Assembly (NCBI GenBank): GCA_030760725.1
Contig: JASWHV010000001.1
Span: 28,579,928 to 28,643,927, forward strand
DNA from: Neostapfia colusana
Taxonomy: Eukaryota; Streptophyta; Magnoliopsida; Poales; Poaceae
Length of the DNA: 64,000 nt
Direction: 5' to 3'
A program made the position numbers and the translations under genes. How positions within the stretch are numbered: the stretch's first letter is position 1; each line of letters starts with the position of its first letter. The notes under the pieces are model-generated. The model saw only the letters and a program-made list of their open reading frames with translations. It was not told the DNA's origin and did no database searches. Shown here one piece after another: positions 33,801 to 43,770 of this stretch.

Positions 33801-34005
33801 GCGGCGGTTGTGAGGGCGCCGGTTGCGGAGGGGCATGAGAAATTGAGCGCGGCCGAAGTGTTTTTGCCACATGTGATAATAGAGGGAGAGAGAGAGGAGG
33901 GTGGCGGTTGCTCCGGGAAGAAGAGGCCATTGGACACGTGGTTCACGCTTGGGAACGAAGGAAGGGAGAGGGAGCGGTTTCGGTTTTAGGTTTTCGGTTG
34001 TTTCA
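30837..34005 (-). repeat. 5' LTR of the Tekay chromovirus
   Basis: 3169 bp, aligned throughout with 21801-25155 apart from the RTE insertion there. The GC-rich part near 33390-33420 and several long but unconserved frames (33219-33674 plus, 34214-33507 minus) lie inside it. Confidence 0.93.
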
Positions 34006-35406
34006 CTTCTTTTTTGCCTTGTCAGCTTGTCGCTGATCGCAAGGGAGATGAAAGAGCCCCCGGGCGTCCTGTTGAGGAGGAGTCGAGGAGGTCGAGTCCC
34101 TGGTCGACGAGAAGCTTCCTGGTGGGATGGTCTGGAGGTTTTGTGCGTGCCGGGCAGAATATTGTCGACCTTCGCTAGAGGGTGCGGTCTCTGCTTTCCT
34201 CGGTTGGGGGTCATTCAACTCAAGCAGGAGGCTCGTGTGTACCTTCCCCTTTGGTGAAGGCAGCGATGGGAGGAGTCGCCCATCGGCTGGTCGCTTTGTC
34301 TGGGACGTTCGCTGCCTTGATGCTCCTCCGGAAGTATGGCCGGGCTCGGGCTCCTCGTGCGCGGGGCTGTCAGACGCTGCACTCAATTGCTGTTTGCCTT
34401 GTGTTTGGCGGTGTCGTCGGTTGTCTTGGAGCGAAGCAGCCACGCGTCCCACGGTCTTGCTTGGCGTAGGCCTCGACTTCTTCGGAGGTGCATATCCTGC
34501 CAGTGCTCGCCGTCCGGCATCCCAGTCCGACTGGCTTGACGACGTTAACCTCCTGGGCCGCCAGCTTCCGTCGCCGGTGGATTCCTCTGGCGCGAGTTCC
34601 GCTGGGGCGAACGCGGGCCTGTCAGCCTCTGTCGCTTGGGTGGGGGGGGGGGGGGGCCGCTGAGGGCGTGTTTCCCTGAAAGGTGTGATTGGTGCACAGC
34701 TTTTTGAGCAGCCTCTCGAAGTGGTCGGTTCGGGTCAGGGCTGGCTCAATTGCTTGGAGCGTGACGGGCTGTGTGCATCGACGACGACGCTTGCCCGTGC
34801 TTGGCGGCTGCGCGTCCACGCTCTGTCAGAGTTGGGGTGGGGGTTTCGTAGGGCCTTAAGTGCGGCCCTGTCCGCCTCTAACTGCACCTTTTCTGCCTTG
34901 AGCGCGACGTGGCGCGCCTCAAGTTGCCTGGCCAGTTTTTGCGTGGATGTTGGCTGCTTGTCGTGGCTTCGTTGCGGCGCTTCCCACTGCACAAATGTTG
35001 GTGGAGGCGAGGCGTTAGTGGGAAGAACAGTCGAAGAAGCGCTGTCGGCCCTTGCGATGTTGCGCTTGTGGGGACGGCGACGGTCCTCATCGGATTCTGT
35101 GTTGGTGCTGTAGTGGCATGCGATTGTGTCCTCTAGAAGCGAGAGAAGAGAATGTGACGGTTGATCTACTGCGCCCATGAAGTGCTCTTCAAGGGAGTGG
35201 TCGTCGGCGTCGGTGGTCGTGTTATCCGTCCAACGGGGGACATCGTTGTCGCTGGCGGCTGATTCCCGTATTTCAGGAAGGGAAACATGATGTAGCGTGA
35301 AGGCGGCTTTGGTCTCGAGTTCGCTGTTGGGGGCGACGGCAAACTCGGGGCTACCGAGACGGAACTTCCCGTCGGCGATGAAGCTTGAGCTTGCGAAAGC
35401 CATCAC
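34006..35406 (-). pseudogene. Gypsy element III gag, proximal part
   Basis: Minus strand from ATG at 35406: MAFASSSFIADGKFRLGSPE, then a Ser/Asp-rich region, a helical EARHVALKAEKVQLEADRAA segment typical of grass Gypsy gags, then a low-complexity region to 34006, where the chromovirus is inserted. A G15 run at 34642-34656 and other indels break the frame into pieces (35406-34735; 34452-34003). No protease or RT of this element is present; the distal part is at 21536-21800. Lineage not assigned. Confidence 0.7.
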
Positions 35407-35451
35407 AGAGGAACGAAGAAACGTAGGGTGCCCCCTTCTTGGCGCACCAAC

Positions 35452-35730
35452 TGTCCGCCTTTCTCGGGGGTTCTATTATATTGTGTTCTCCCGTCCCCCC
35501 CCCCTTCCTCACAAGGATGTGCCTTGGCTCTCCCTTTTATACTCCCTTCGCCTCCACCTACTCCCCACTTCTCATAAATGTCGGGTTGGGCCGTGCCGGG
35601 TCGGGTCGTGTCGTGTCGGGTCGGGTCGGGCCATGCCGGGTCACGTCGTGCCGTGCTGAGTAGGGTCGTGCCGGGTCGGGACGTGTCGGGTCGTGCCGTG
35701 TCGTGCCGGGTTGGCCCGAAACCCGCTAAT
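35452..35730 (-). repeat. Partial 5' LTR of Gypsy element III
   Basis: On the minus strand the LTR ends ...AAAGGCGGACA at 35452, followed by a primer-site-like TTGGTGCGCCAAGAAGGGGG and then the gag ATG at 35406. A TATAAAAGGGAG box lies at about 35534-35545 (minus strand). The upstream LTR edge is not defined and may be lost in the repeat tract beyond 35580. Confidence 0.6.
35577..35720. repeat. Degenerate GTCGGG/GTCGTG/GCCGTG array
   Basis: About 140 bp of 5- to 10-bp imperfect repeats built from the words GGGTC, GTGTC and GTGCC. It lies at the outer edge of the element III LTR and may belong to it or to the neighbouring CACTA-like element. Confidence 0.8.
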
Positions 35731-36190
35731 ATACGTGTAACTATTAAACACTCACAATCAATTAATTAACTAATTTAAAACTAACTGAACAATTCGAAAC
35801 TAAATAAACAATTAAAAATTAAAACTAAATAACTTATGAAACTAATTGATCAATTAAAAACTAATTAATCAATTACAAACTAGTTAAACAAACTAATTAA
35901 AAACAAAAAACAAACTAATTACAAACTAACATGTGATTAATTAACAAATTAATCACCTAAATTAAACTAAATAAATTATAATTACAAATGAAACTAAACT
36001 AATTAATTTAAACTAATTACAAATTAAACTAAACTAATTAAACTAACCTAATTATAAACTAAACTAAACTAATTACAAACTAAACTAAATAACTAAATAA
36101 ACTAAACAAACTAAATAACTGAACTAATCAAATAACTATATAATTTAAACCTAAACTAAATAATTTAAAGGTACACTAATAATTCACAAA
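35721..36190. repeat. AT-rich low-complexity tract (AAACTAA/AATTAACT words)
   Basis: Nearly 500 bp of imperfect repeats of AAACTAAAT, AAACTAATTA and similar. No ORF. The position beside a GC-rich ORF and CACTA-like subterminal repeats suggests it is inside that element, but this is inference. Confidence 0.7.
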
Positions 36191-36900
36191 CTAAATTTCT
36201 AACTTACTCGTTTTTGGAGGTGGCGTGGCGCGGGGAAGTTGGGGACGGCGCGGATGAAGATGGCGGCGATGCGGGGGGCCGGGGCACGCGGGGGCGGGTC
36301 GACGCGGGCCATGGGAGGCCGGCGCGGCGGTGCGCGTGCCGGGGGAGGACGGGGCGGCGGCGGGGCGCGGGGCGGCAGCGGTGGCGCGCGGATAGGCTAG
36401 GGGTGGCAGCGGCGGCGCGCGGGTAGGCCGGGGGCGGCAGCGGTGGCACGCGGGTAGGTCAGGGTGTGGCGGCGGCAGCGCGCTTGGGAGGAGGCGGTGG
36501 CTTGTTTGGGCGGCAGCGGCGGCGTGCGAGAGGGCGGCGGCGGCGCATCTGCTCGGGGTCGGCGCGGGTGTGAATGCCCGCGCCGACCCTGGCACGGGCG
36601 GGTATATATCCCTTATTTAGGACGGCCAGTCCCGGACCGTCGTCAATAAAGTGATATTTGCGACGGTGGTTGCCCCCTTCATGAATATGCTAAGTATTCA
36701 CGACAGTAAGGGTTCACCGTTGTGAATAAGGACACTGTTCATGATGGTCTAGGTCAACCGTTGTGAGACCTAGACCGTCGTGAATAAGGGCATTATTCAC
36801 GACGGTCAATATACACCATCGTGAATATTTTTTTATTACCACGGTACCCTCGTTAATAATTATGGCCGTCGTTAATTTTATATTTTCCTGTAGGGATGGG
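36191..36900 (-). mobile_element. CACTA-like element terminus with subterminal repeats
   Basis: Minus strand. The end reads CCCTACAGGAAAATATAAAA from about 36897, one base off the CACTACAGGAAAA of En/Spm-type ends. It is followed by at least six copies, in both orientations, of a TTCACGACGGT-like word (36655-36890), as expected for subterminal transposase sites. A GGGATATATACCC near 36603-36615 could be a TATA region, and a GC-rich 134-codon frame (36595-36191, Pro/Ala/Arg-rich) follows. That frame has no recognisable domain and may only reflect base composition. The other end of the element is not identified, nor is a 3-bp TSD. Confidence 0.55.
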
Positions 36901-37300
36901 GCGGGAGTTTACATAAAGGCACCGGAGCCTAGTCTACCTAGCCGCGATACATGGGTCATGAATACGCTCGCTCCGATCTCGTCCATGATCGATGTACGCT
37001 TTTGCCACTGCACCTCTGCACAGGATGGGACGGGTCAGATGAGGGCAGTGGCAGGCGTCGTGCCTGTCTCTTCGCGTGTGGCCGCCCACATCGTCTTGAA
37101 GCCCTTCCTTCGTCCTCTCACGTCTGTATTGAAGTCTTCCCTCTTTTACAGGCTGACATCACACGTCCGACCTCGGGGGTTGGTCTTCCCTTCCGGCCCC
37201 CTGCTAGTGGGGGTTGGCTGTCTTGTCCCGACCTCGGAGTTGGGGTATATTGTTGAGGAACCCCGCGCCCGGGCCCTGAGCCGGGGCCTGGTGCAAGCAT
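36901..37300. other. Unassigned sequence between CACTA-like end and LINE
   Basis: A plus-strand frame open from 36862 continues into the LINE domain, but residues before about 37300 match nothing I know. I cannot tell whether this is LINE, host or another insertion. Confidence 0.35.
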
Positions 37301-37968
37301 CCTTCAAGTGGCTTGGTCGTCGTGACGGGGTTGCGCAGCTTTATAAGTTTGTTCCGCCACTCTTCGGGTACCCGAGATCCGTTAGCCCATCACTGATACG
37401 TCAAGATAGAGTGTGGATGGCATCCCGACTTCAGTTTCGAGGTAGGCCTAACAATTATTTTTGCAGCATATGCAACCGAAGTTTTGAAACAGCAGCCCAC
37501 CTGTTTAGTGATTGTCCAGTTGTGTGCAACTTATGGATCATGGTTGCAAATTGGATTGGTAAGACGGGACTGCACCCTGCTACATGGAGAGGCCTAGGAG
37601 ATGTTGCCTCATGGTATTACTTCCTGACTCTTGCTGCTACTGTCACAACAACCAAAGGACTCCAAACATTGGTAATCTTGGCAATTTGGTCAGTTTGGAA
37701 GGAGTGCAATGCTCGAATTTTTTAGGGGAAGGAACAGACAAACTCATCAACAATATAAAAGATACACCAAAACTTTGGGCGATTGGCAGGGGCAAAACAT
37801 CTCTCAGCTGCTAACCGATAAGGCATGCTGATTACGTAGAGCGAAATCATGCTAGTAAGGTGATGTGTGAGTGCTGAAACTTCTGGGCTCTATGTGTAAA
37901 AATTAACTGATGTTTCCTTTCGATCTTAATATATATGCTCTGGCGGAAGCCGGACCTTCTAAAAAATG
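37301..37968 (+). mobile_element. L1 LINE 3' fragment, zinc-binding domain of reverse transcriptase
   Basis: The frame ending at 37725 contains a zf-RVT domain: DRVWMASRLQFRGRPNNYFC, then CNRSFETAAHLFSDCPVV with the Cys-x2-Cys...His...Cys pattern, and further on an ILAIWSVWKECNARIF segment seen near the end of plant L1 ORF2. A TAG stops the frame at 37723-37725, but LINE-like residues continue in other frames to about 37820. The segment ends in an untranslated tail with a short A run near 37960-37968. The endonuclease and RT core are absent, which is usual for 5'-truncated LINE insertions. Confidence 0.8.
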
Positions 37969-38339
37969 AGTGTAGTAAAAATTCTTCACCACTGCATGCC
38001 TCATGAATAGGACATTCTGAATTGTACTAGTCTAAATCACTTGTGGTTAGCAGCAGAAAAGGCGTAAGAAAAGAAGGCTTGCAGAAGCTTGGTATTTCAA
38101 ATGTGAAGCTTTTTCTTTTTCAGGGCAGGAATACCTTAATGAATTGCCTTACAATATAATAGGTTTCAAGCACTAAGTGGGCGATTCATGGGCTTTTCCA
38201 CTCACCTATGCCGCACTCAAGAGTTCATGATTGAAGGTTGAAAAAAACAAAAGAACTAACAAGCTCCACGCGACACAACTATTGGTGAACTTCTGTACAA
38301 CAATAATAATCGAGACTGAAGTTTCAGATCTCTGTTCGT
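37969..38339. other. Flanking DNA of the Copia insertion
   Basis: No gene is certain. CTTTTTCTTTTTCAG (38108-38122) and GTTTCAG (about 38320) resemble splice acceptors, and the sequence continues after the Copia at 43438, so this could be intronic DNA of a host gene. Confidence 0.35.
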
Positions 38340-38707
38340 TGTTGGATCAACACCCGAATCTGGTGAGCACAGACTTGTGCTTCGCACACACACACACACG
38401 CGAGCTGAAGAGTGTACACGCCGAGAGAATTTTTGCACTCGAGAACTGCCTTCTCTGGTGCCCCTTTTTCTCCTGGTTGATTGACTTACAAATGCATGAT
38501 CACACACCGATTAACTCCACTACAGCGCGCTACCCGCGCCCTTGATGCAACAACCCGAGAAAAGCTCGGGACGCTTGTGCATGTAGACTTCACACGTAGT
38601 CTTTGCACCCACGTCTTTAGGAAAACAGAAACAGCAATGCAACTAACACAAGCAAACTACAATGCATCTGCGCCTGGCTTATGGATAACGACGTGATCAT
38701 GTCAACA
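38340..38707 (-). repeat. 3' LTR of the young Copia
   Basis: 368 bp, in element orientation the downstream LTR. It contains a short (CA)n run near 38388-38400. The three differences from the other LTR are near 38571, 38671 and 38699. Confidence 0.95.
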
Positions 38708-38782
38708 ATCCTCCCCCTAAGCCTGGCGCATGTCTTCGACCTTGATGAGTCCCAACCTGGTTCGTAGCTCGACGAACCGATC

Positions 38783-41731
38783 TCAACCAAGGGCCTTCGT
38801 CAGTATGTCAGCGAGCTGGTTGCTGGTGTCAACGTGCTCCACTATCACCTGACCTTCTTCAACACATTGCCTGATGAAGTGATACCTGGTATCGATGTGT
38901 TTGCTGCGATCATGAAACACTGGGTTTCGACTCAGCTGAATGGCCGACTGATTGTCGATCTTTAGAGTGAAACCTTTAGGCTTTGCTTCTCCTTCAAGCC
39001 CGTTCAACAGGTTACTTAACCAGACACCTTGGCACGTTGCCGTGGCAGCTGCTACGTACTCAGCTTCACAACTTGAGAGTGCAACGATTTTCTGTTTCTG
39101 AGACTGCCAAGTTATCAAACTGTTGTTGAGGAAGAATAGAATACCACTTGTGCTCTTGCGTGTATCAACGTCGCCTGCTAGATCGCTATCACTATAGCCG
39201 ACCAGTTTCACAGTTCCTTCATCTCTTGCATAGTGGCAGCCAAAGTCTACAGTCCCTGCCACATACCGAAGTACCCTCTTGACAGCCATCAAGTGTTCAA
39301 CGGTAGGACTTTCCATATATCGACTTACATAGCCCACTGCGTAAGTTAAGTCCGGTCTGGTATTGACCAGGTAGCGCAACGCACCCACAATCCTTCTGTA
39401 ATGAGTAGAATCAACAAGAGGTGCAGTGCTTGACTTACTCAGTTTCAGACGAGTTTCCATTGGAGTATGACTTGGGTTGCATTCTTCCATGTTTGCTGCT
39501 GTCAAGACCTTTAATGCATATGATCTCTGGCTCACAGTAATCCCATTTTCATCTTGCCTCACTTCAATACCAAGATAGTAGTGCAAAAGGCCAAGATCAG
39601 ACATCTGAAAGGAGCTTTTCATCTCTTCTTTGAACTGCTTGAGTTCTTTGACACTTTCACCAGTGATGACAAGATCATCTACATATACCCCGACTATGAT
39701 CTTGTGCTTGCGTTCGGGACTTCCTTCTCGAATATAGATTGCATGCTCAACCTCGCTACGATGAAAACCGAGCGACATGAGAACAGTGTCCAACTTTGCA
39801 TACCATGCACGTGGAGCTTGGCGAAGCCCATACAAAGCTTTCGACAACTTCAGCACCTTGTCTTCCTCACCAGTCACAACAAAACCTGGAGGCTGTGAAA
39901 CAAACACTTCTTCATGCAATTCTCCATTAAGGAATGTGGACTTTACGTCCATGTGGTGCACTGGCCAGCCCTTTCCCGCTGCATAGGCCAACAGAAGGCG
40001 CACTGACTCTAACCGGGCCACCGGAGCAAAGACTTCATCAAAGTCTACTCCCTGCTGTTGCACATAGCCTCTGGCCACCAGTCTAGCTTTGTATTTTACG
40101 ACATTGCCGGCCGCATCTTTCTTAGTCTTGAAGATCCACTTCAAACTGATCGGACGTCGATCAGCAGGTGCTTCTGTCAGTTGCCACGTTCCATTCTCTT
40201 CAATCGCAGTCAGCTCATCAAGCATGGCCTTACGCCAACATTCATGCAACTGTGCCTCCTGAAATGAAGCTGGTTCCTCCGTGTCCACCATCAGCAAGTC
40301 TGCTCTGGGTTCTTGTTGTTCTACCCTGAACGCTGGCCCTGCCTCATTGATATTCTGCAGGGTACGAAACCGCAATGGTGCACCATTATCATGATCTGCA
40401 TCCAATTGTGCGTTGTTTCTTGTCGGAGGCGTTGCATATGTCACTGTCGGCCCTTGTATGACCTGCCCTGGAGTAGGTGATGCACCATGTGGGGTGGCAG
40501 CTGGCGACCCTGCAGGAGTTACGACCATAGGCGAGATTGCTTGTTCTTCACGATGTGTGATCACCACTTCGGGACAGTATGTCACGACATCTTCGACTAT
40601 GAACTCGCTGTTCACACCTTCTTCTTTCCAATCCCACTTCCTGTCTTCTTCAAAGATCACATCTCGAGTGATGTGAAGACGCCGTGTAGTAGGGTCAAAT
40701 GTTCGATACGCCATTGATCCTGGCTCATAGCCCACGAAAATCATTGGCTTGCTTCTGTTGTCCAGCTTGCGCAGGTGTGGTCGAGTGTCTTTGACGTGAG
40801 CCACGCACCCAAACGTACGTAGGTGTTGAACTGCCGGCGTGCGACCAGTCCAAAGTTCATACGGTGTCCTTCCTCCAGCTCCCTTTGATGACAACCTGTT
40901 GAGGACATAGACTGCCGTTATGACTGCCTCCCCCCAGAACGTGCCCGGAAGTTCCTTGGCCTTCAACATGCAGCGTGCTGCGGCTACCACCATTTGATTT
41001 CGCCTTTCAACAACACCATTTTGTGGAGGGGAGTAGGGGGCTGTGATTTGTCGCTGCACCCCCAGTTCTTCAAAGTAGTTGTTGAAGTGAGCCGCCATGA
41101 ATTCGCCACCACGATCGGTGCGTAGTGCGCGGAGTTTCTTTCCACTTTTCCGTTCTGCCGCCGCCTGGATGTTCTTGATGGCCTCTGGAGCGCCGTCTTT
41201 GGTGGGAAGAAGTACAATCCACATGTATCTGCTGTAATCATCTACTAACAACAGGAAATAGCGATTACCACTTGGTGTTTCCGGCGTGATCGGACCGCAA
41301 AGGTCTCCATGTACCAGCTCCAACGGTTCGGTTGCTCGACGTAGTGCCTGCTGAGAGAATAATGTCCTTCGATGCTTGTCGGCGAGACATGCATCACACA
41401 TTTTCTCAACCTGTGTCAGGACCGGAAGACCTCGCACAAGTCCTTCCTTTCCCATCTTCCGCAGCGTCCCAAAGTTAACATGTGCAAACCTCGCGTGCCA
41501 TCTCCAAGCATCTTCCCCAGCAAGTGCTGCTAAGCAGACTGGCCGTGCCACAGCTATGTCTAGCACGTACAGCCTCCCAGCACTTCGTTGTATTTTTGCT
41601 AGCAGTCTTTGTTGCTCATCACGTACCCTCATTTCCCCATCCTTGATCTGAATCTGAAATCCCCCTTCATCAAGCTGACCACAGCTGATTATGTTGGCTG
41701 TTAGTCGTGGAATATAGTACACGTTGAGCAA
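38783..41731 (-). CDS. Copia pol: integrase, reverse transcriptase, RNase H
   Basis: A 982-codon open frame on the minus strand. In order: integrase zinc finger (WHARFAHVNFGTL ... CDACLADK, residues about 77-118), the catalytic core with D (HGDLCGPI), D (RTDRGGEF) and E (PPQNGVVERRN), a GKG-like end, then reverse transcriptase (WIFKTKKDAAGNVVKYKARL; active site YVDDLVITG) and RNase H (YSDSDLAGD, SSCEAEYVAA, VEHVDTSNQLADILTK). A TGA at 38783 ends it, but about 20 conserved-looking residues lie beyond (RFVELRTRLGL). A second TGA (41753-41755) separates it from gag-protease. All catalytic residues I can check are intact, so the protein is functional-looking apart from the stops. Confidence 0.93.
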   Translation of the reverse strand: MLNVYYIPRLTANIISCGQLDEGGFQIQIKDGEMRVRDEQQRLLAKIQRSAGRLYVLDIAVARPVCLAALAGEDAWRWHARFAHVNFGTLRKMGKEGLVRGLPVLTQVEKMCDACLADKHRRTLFSQQALRRATEPLELVHGDLCGPITPETPSGNRYFLLLVDDYSRYMWIVLLPTKDGAPEAIKNIQAAAERKSGKKLRALRTDRGGEFMAAHFNNYFEELGVQRQITAPYSPPQNGVVERRNQMVVAAARCMLKAKELPGTFWGEAVITAVYVLNRLSSKGAGGRTPYELWTGRTPAVQHLRTFGCVAHVKDTRPHLRKLDNRSKPMIFVGYEPGSMAYRTFDPTTRRLHITRDVIFEEDRKWDWKEEGVNSEFIVEDVVTYCPEVVITHREEQAISPMVVTPAGSPAATPHGASPTPGQVIQGPTVTYATPPTRNNAQLDADHDNGAPLRFRTLQNINEAGPAFRVEQQEPRADLLMVDTEEPASFQEAQLHECWRKAMLDELTAIEENGTWQLTEAPADRRPISLKWIFKTKKDAAGNVVKYKARLVARGYVQQQGVDFDEVFAPVARLESVRLLLAYAAGKGWPVHHMDVKSTFLNGELHEEVFVSQPPGFVVTGEEDKVLKLSKALYGLRQAPRAWYAKLDTVLMSLGFHRSEVEHAIYIREGSPERKHKIIVGVYVDDLVITGESVKELKQFKEEMKSSFQMSDLGLLHYYLGIEVRQDENGITVSQRSYALKVLTAANMEECNPSHTPMETRLKLSKSSTAPLVDSTHYRRIVGALRYLVNTRPDLTYAVGYVSRYMESPTVEHLMAVKRVLRYVAGTVDFGCHYARDEGTVKLVGYSDSDLAGDVDTRKSTSGILFFLNNSLITWQSQKQKIVALSSCEAEYVAAATATCQGVWLSNLLNGLEGEAKPKGFTLKIDNQSAIQLSRNPVFHDRSKHIDTRYHFIRQCVEEGQVIVEHVDTSNQLADILTKALG

Positions 41732-41752
41732 CGGCTTGTGTTCACCGTTCTT

Positions 41753-43030
41753 TCACTCGAGAAGAATGGTACCGCACCCTTCAATCCGAACTGTGGATCC
41801 ATCACCAAACCGTACCGTGCCAACAACGCCGGTGTCAAGTTCGGCAAAGGCCTCCTTTAGGCCGGTCATATGATTTGAGGCCCCGGTATCAAAGATCCAC
41901 CTCTTCTTTTCAGAGGTTTCCTCACTTTGATCCTTCAAGACCGCAAACACTTCTGCTCTTTTCTGCTCAACCTGCTGCAGAGAGACACCTTTCTCCTCTG
42001 TTGGTGGCTGAGCAAAGTTGCCGAGGGTGATCTCAGTTTCAGTGAACATAAGGGTGGGCTCTTCTTCCTCGGCCACATGTGCCTGCTCCTCCCGCCTGGG
42101 TCGGCTGCGACATTCTCTGGCCCAGTGACCTATCTTGCCGCAGCTACGGCATTTGTCTTTACCTCGACTTGGCGGCACAGCACGGTCTCTGTTTGAATCA
42201 AATGCCGTGCCTCTTTTCCCGCCACGATTTTTGCCGCGCCTTGCAAGACTGCCACCGGAAGCTCCACTACGGCGAGTGCCCTCCGACTCCTTTTGTTTAT
42301 ACCGTTCGAGCCACTCTTCCTCGGTGAGATAAAGTTTGTCTCTCCCGTCTCCACCTTGCCCTCCATATTCTTCAACAGCTTTGAGTCTTGCTGTTACTTC
42401 CTCAACAGACAAAGTTGTGATGTCAAGCAAAGTTTCGATGGACACAACTAGTTGCCGATACCTCGGACGCGCAGCACGCAGATACTTGGCGACCACTTTG
42501 TCATTTGGTTCGGGATCGCCCAGATTTTCCAACTGATGTGTCATACTCGTCAGGCGCATAGCGAAGTCTTCGACGGACTCCCCCTCGCGAAGTGCAAGTT
42601 GCTCATATTCTCGACGAAGTTTCTGCGTGCTCGCCTTCCGGACACGATCGACCCCAACTCTCATGATCTTTAAGCTTTCCCACGCCTCCTTGGCCGATGG
42701 TTTGGTTGCAAGTATGGATATCATCTCAGGTGGAACCGCGCTGCATATGGCGTCAAGGGCCATGCGGTCCATCCGAAAATCCACGTCGTCGGACTCGATC
42801 GCCGCCCAGAGCAGACGAGCTTCAAGTTTGATCTTCATCAACAGCGCCCAGTCGTTGTAGTTTGTTTTTGTCAGCAGTGGGTAGCTCGCCGGACCTGCCG
42901 AAGCCACCTTCTCCACCACCCGCTCTACCACCAGGCGCTCGCCGCCGCCGCGTCCTCCCCGTGGCCTGTGCGACGGGGATCTCCCGCGACGTTCCTCGCT
43001 GGTCGGAGTGCATGAACTGCCGCCCACCAT
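41753..43030 (-). CDS. Copia gag and protease
   Basis: Minus strand, ATG at 43030-43028 (MVGGSSCTPTSEE), about 425 codons. The frame is open further upstream into the LTR, but this Met lies just after the primer site. The UBN2 gag domain begins at YPLLTKTNYNDWALLMKIKL. The zinc knuckle CRSCGKIGHWAREC is followed by an acidic EEEEPTLM stretch, then the protease WIFDTGASNHMTG with intact D-T-G. The frame stops at TGA (41753-41755). Pol continues in the same frame after it, so the polyprotein is cut by one nonsense codon. Confidence 0.93.
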   Translation of the reverse strand: MVGGSSCTPTSEERRGRSPSHRPRGGRGGGERLVVERVVEKVASAGPASYPLLTKTNYNDWALLMKIKLEARLLWAAIESDDVDFRMDRMALDAICSAVPPEMISILATKPSAKEAWESLKIMRVGVDRVRKASTQKLRREYEQLALREGESVEDFAMRLTSMTHQLENLGDPEPNDKVVAKYLRAARPRYRQLVVSIETLLDITTLSVEEVTARLKAVEEYGGQGGDGRDKLYLTEEEWLERYKQKESEGTRRSGASGGSLARRGKNRGGKRGTAFDSNRDRAVPPSRGKDKCRSCGKIGHWARECRSRPRREEQAHVAEEEEPTLMFTETEITLGNFAQPPTEEKGVSLQQVEQKRAEVFAVLKDQSEETSEKKRWIFDTGASNHMTGLKEAFAELDTGVVGTVRFGDGSTVRIEGCGTILLE

Positions 43031-43064
43031 GATCGCCAGAAGCACAACCGGCTCTGATGCCAAT

Positions 43065-43432
43065 TGTTGGATCAACACCCGAATCTGGTGAGCACAGACT
43101 TGTGCTTCGCACACACACACACACGCGAGCTGAAGAGTGTACACGCCGAGAGAATTTTTGCACTCGAGAACTGCCTTCTCTGGTGCCCCTTTTTCTCCTG
43201 GTTGATTGACTTACAAATGCATGATCACACACCGATTAACTCCACTACAGCGCGCTACCCGCGCCCTTGATGCAACAACCTGAGAAAAGCTCGGGACGCT
43301 TGTGCATGTAGACTTCACACGTAGTCTTTGCACCCACGTCTTTAGGAAAACAGAAACAGCAATGCAACTAACACAAGCAAACTACAATGCATCTGTGCCT
43401 GGCTTATGGATAACGACGTGATCGTGTCAACA
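43065..43432 (-). repeat. 5' LTR of the young Copia
   Basis: 368 bp. In element orientation it precedes the primer site. An upstream in-frame extension of gag reaches into it, but the start used for gag is taken at 43030. Confidence 0.95.
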
Positions 43433-43437
43433 TTCGT

Positions 43438-43770
43438 CATGTTTCTCCAGAGATCAACCACTAGGTCCAGTACCTGTTTTTGTTAACTGTATGAAGCTTC
43501 ATGGTATGATACTTTACATAGAGATTCAGAGCCTCCTGGTCAGGTAAAAAGATGCTGGCTTTGGCATGTTGAATTTTGAGGTTACTGGATAGAGTCGTCA
43601 GTTTTCATTCATCATATTTGTGAACTGAACTTTTTCTTTGTGTTGTGCAAAGCCTTATGGGAATATTGACACTGTTTTGAGAATGTGAACCCCCCTCATC
43701 CCTTCTGTTAGATCAGGGCTAGAATATCTCACGCGAGAACTCTTACGGTTCTCTTCTAACAGAGTGGTGG
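43438..43770. other. Host DNA to the right of the Copia
   Basis: Continues 37969-38339 once the Copia and one TSD are set aside. A stretch at about 43455-43550 has a short frame (PVPVFVNCMKLHGMILYIE) ending at a GTCAG/GTAAAA donor-like site. This could be an exon of an unidentified gene. Confidence 0.3.

Larger units (their letters stand above)
21801..34005 (-). mobile_element. Tekay-type chromovirus (Gypsy), full length with TSD
   Basis: A 12.2-kb minus-strand LTR retrotransposon. Both LTRs (21801-25155 and 30837-34005) run TGTCAC...TTTCA on the plus strand. A perfect 5-bp target duplication CTTCT sits at 21796-21800 and 34006-34010, inside the gag of another Gypsy. Element order on the minus strand is 5' LTR, initiator-Met primer site, an extra ORF with a histone-H3-like start, gag, protease, reverse transcriptase, RNase H, integrase, chromodomain, polypurine tract, 3' LTR. 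The LTRs differ by a few percent by eye, so it is not very young. Coding regions have several nonsense changes, frameshifts and a deletion in the integrase. Confidence 0.93.
38340..43432 (-). mobile_element. Complete young Copia element with 5-bp TSD
   Basis: 5093 bp, minus strand. LTRs at 38340-38707 and 43065-43432 are both 368 bp and differ at three positions by eye, all transitions (about 0.8 percent). Ends TGTTG...CAACA; perfect TSD TTCGT at 38335-38339 and 43433-43437. The primer site TGGCATCAGAGCC (minus strand, about 43051-43063) is initiator-Met-like, and a purine tract CTTAGGGGGAGGAT abuts the other LTR. The single polyprotein frame is open except for two TGA codons. At the commonly used grass LTR rate of 1.3e-8 per site per year, three differences give an age of roughly 0.3 million years. 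Confidence 0.97.

Noticed and set aside
33507..34214. 235-codon minus-strand ORF
   Set aside because: It crosses the LTR boundary at 34005 and joins unrelated elements, so it is a chance frame.
36191..36595. GC-rich Pro/Ala ORF as a cellular gene
   Set aside because: Composition alone keeps the frame open; it lies in a CACTA-like end and other frames are open too.
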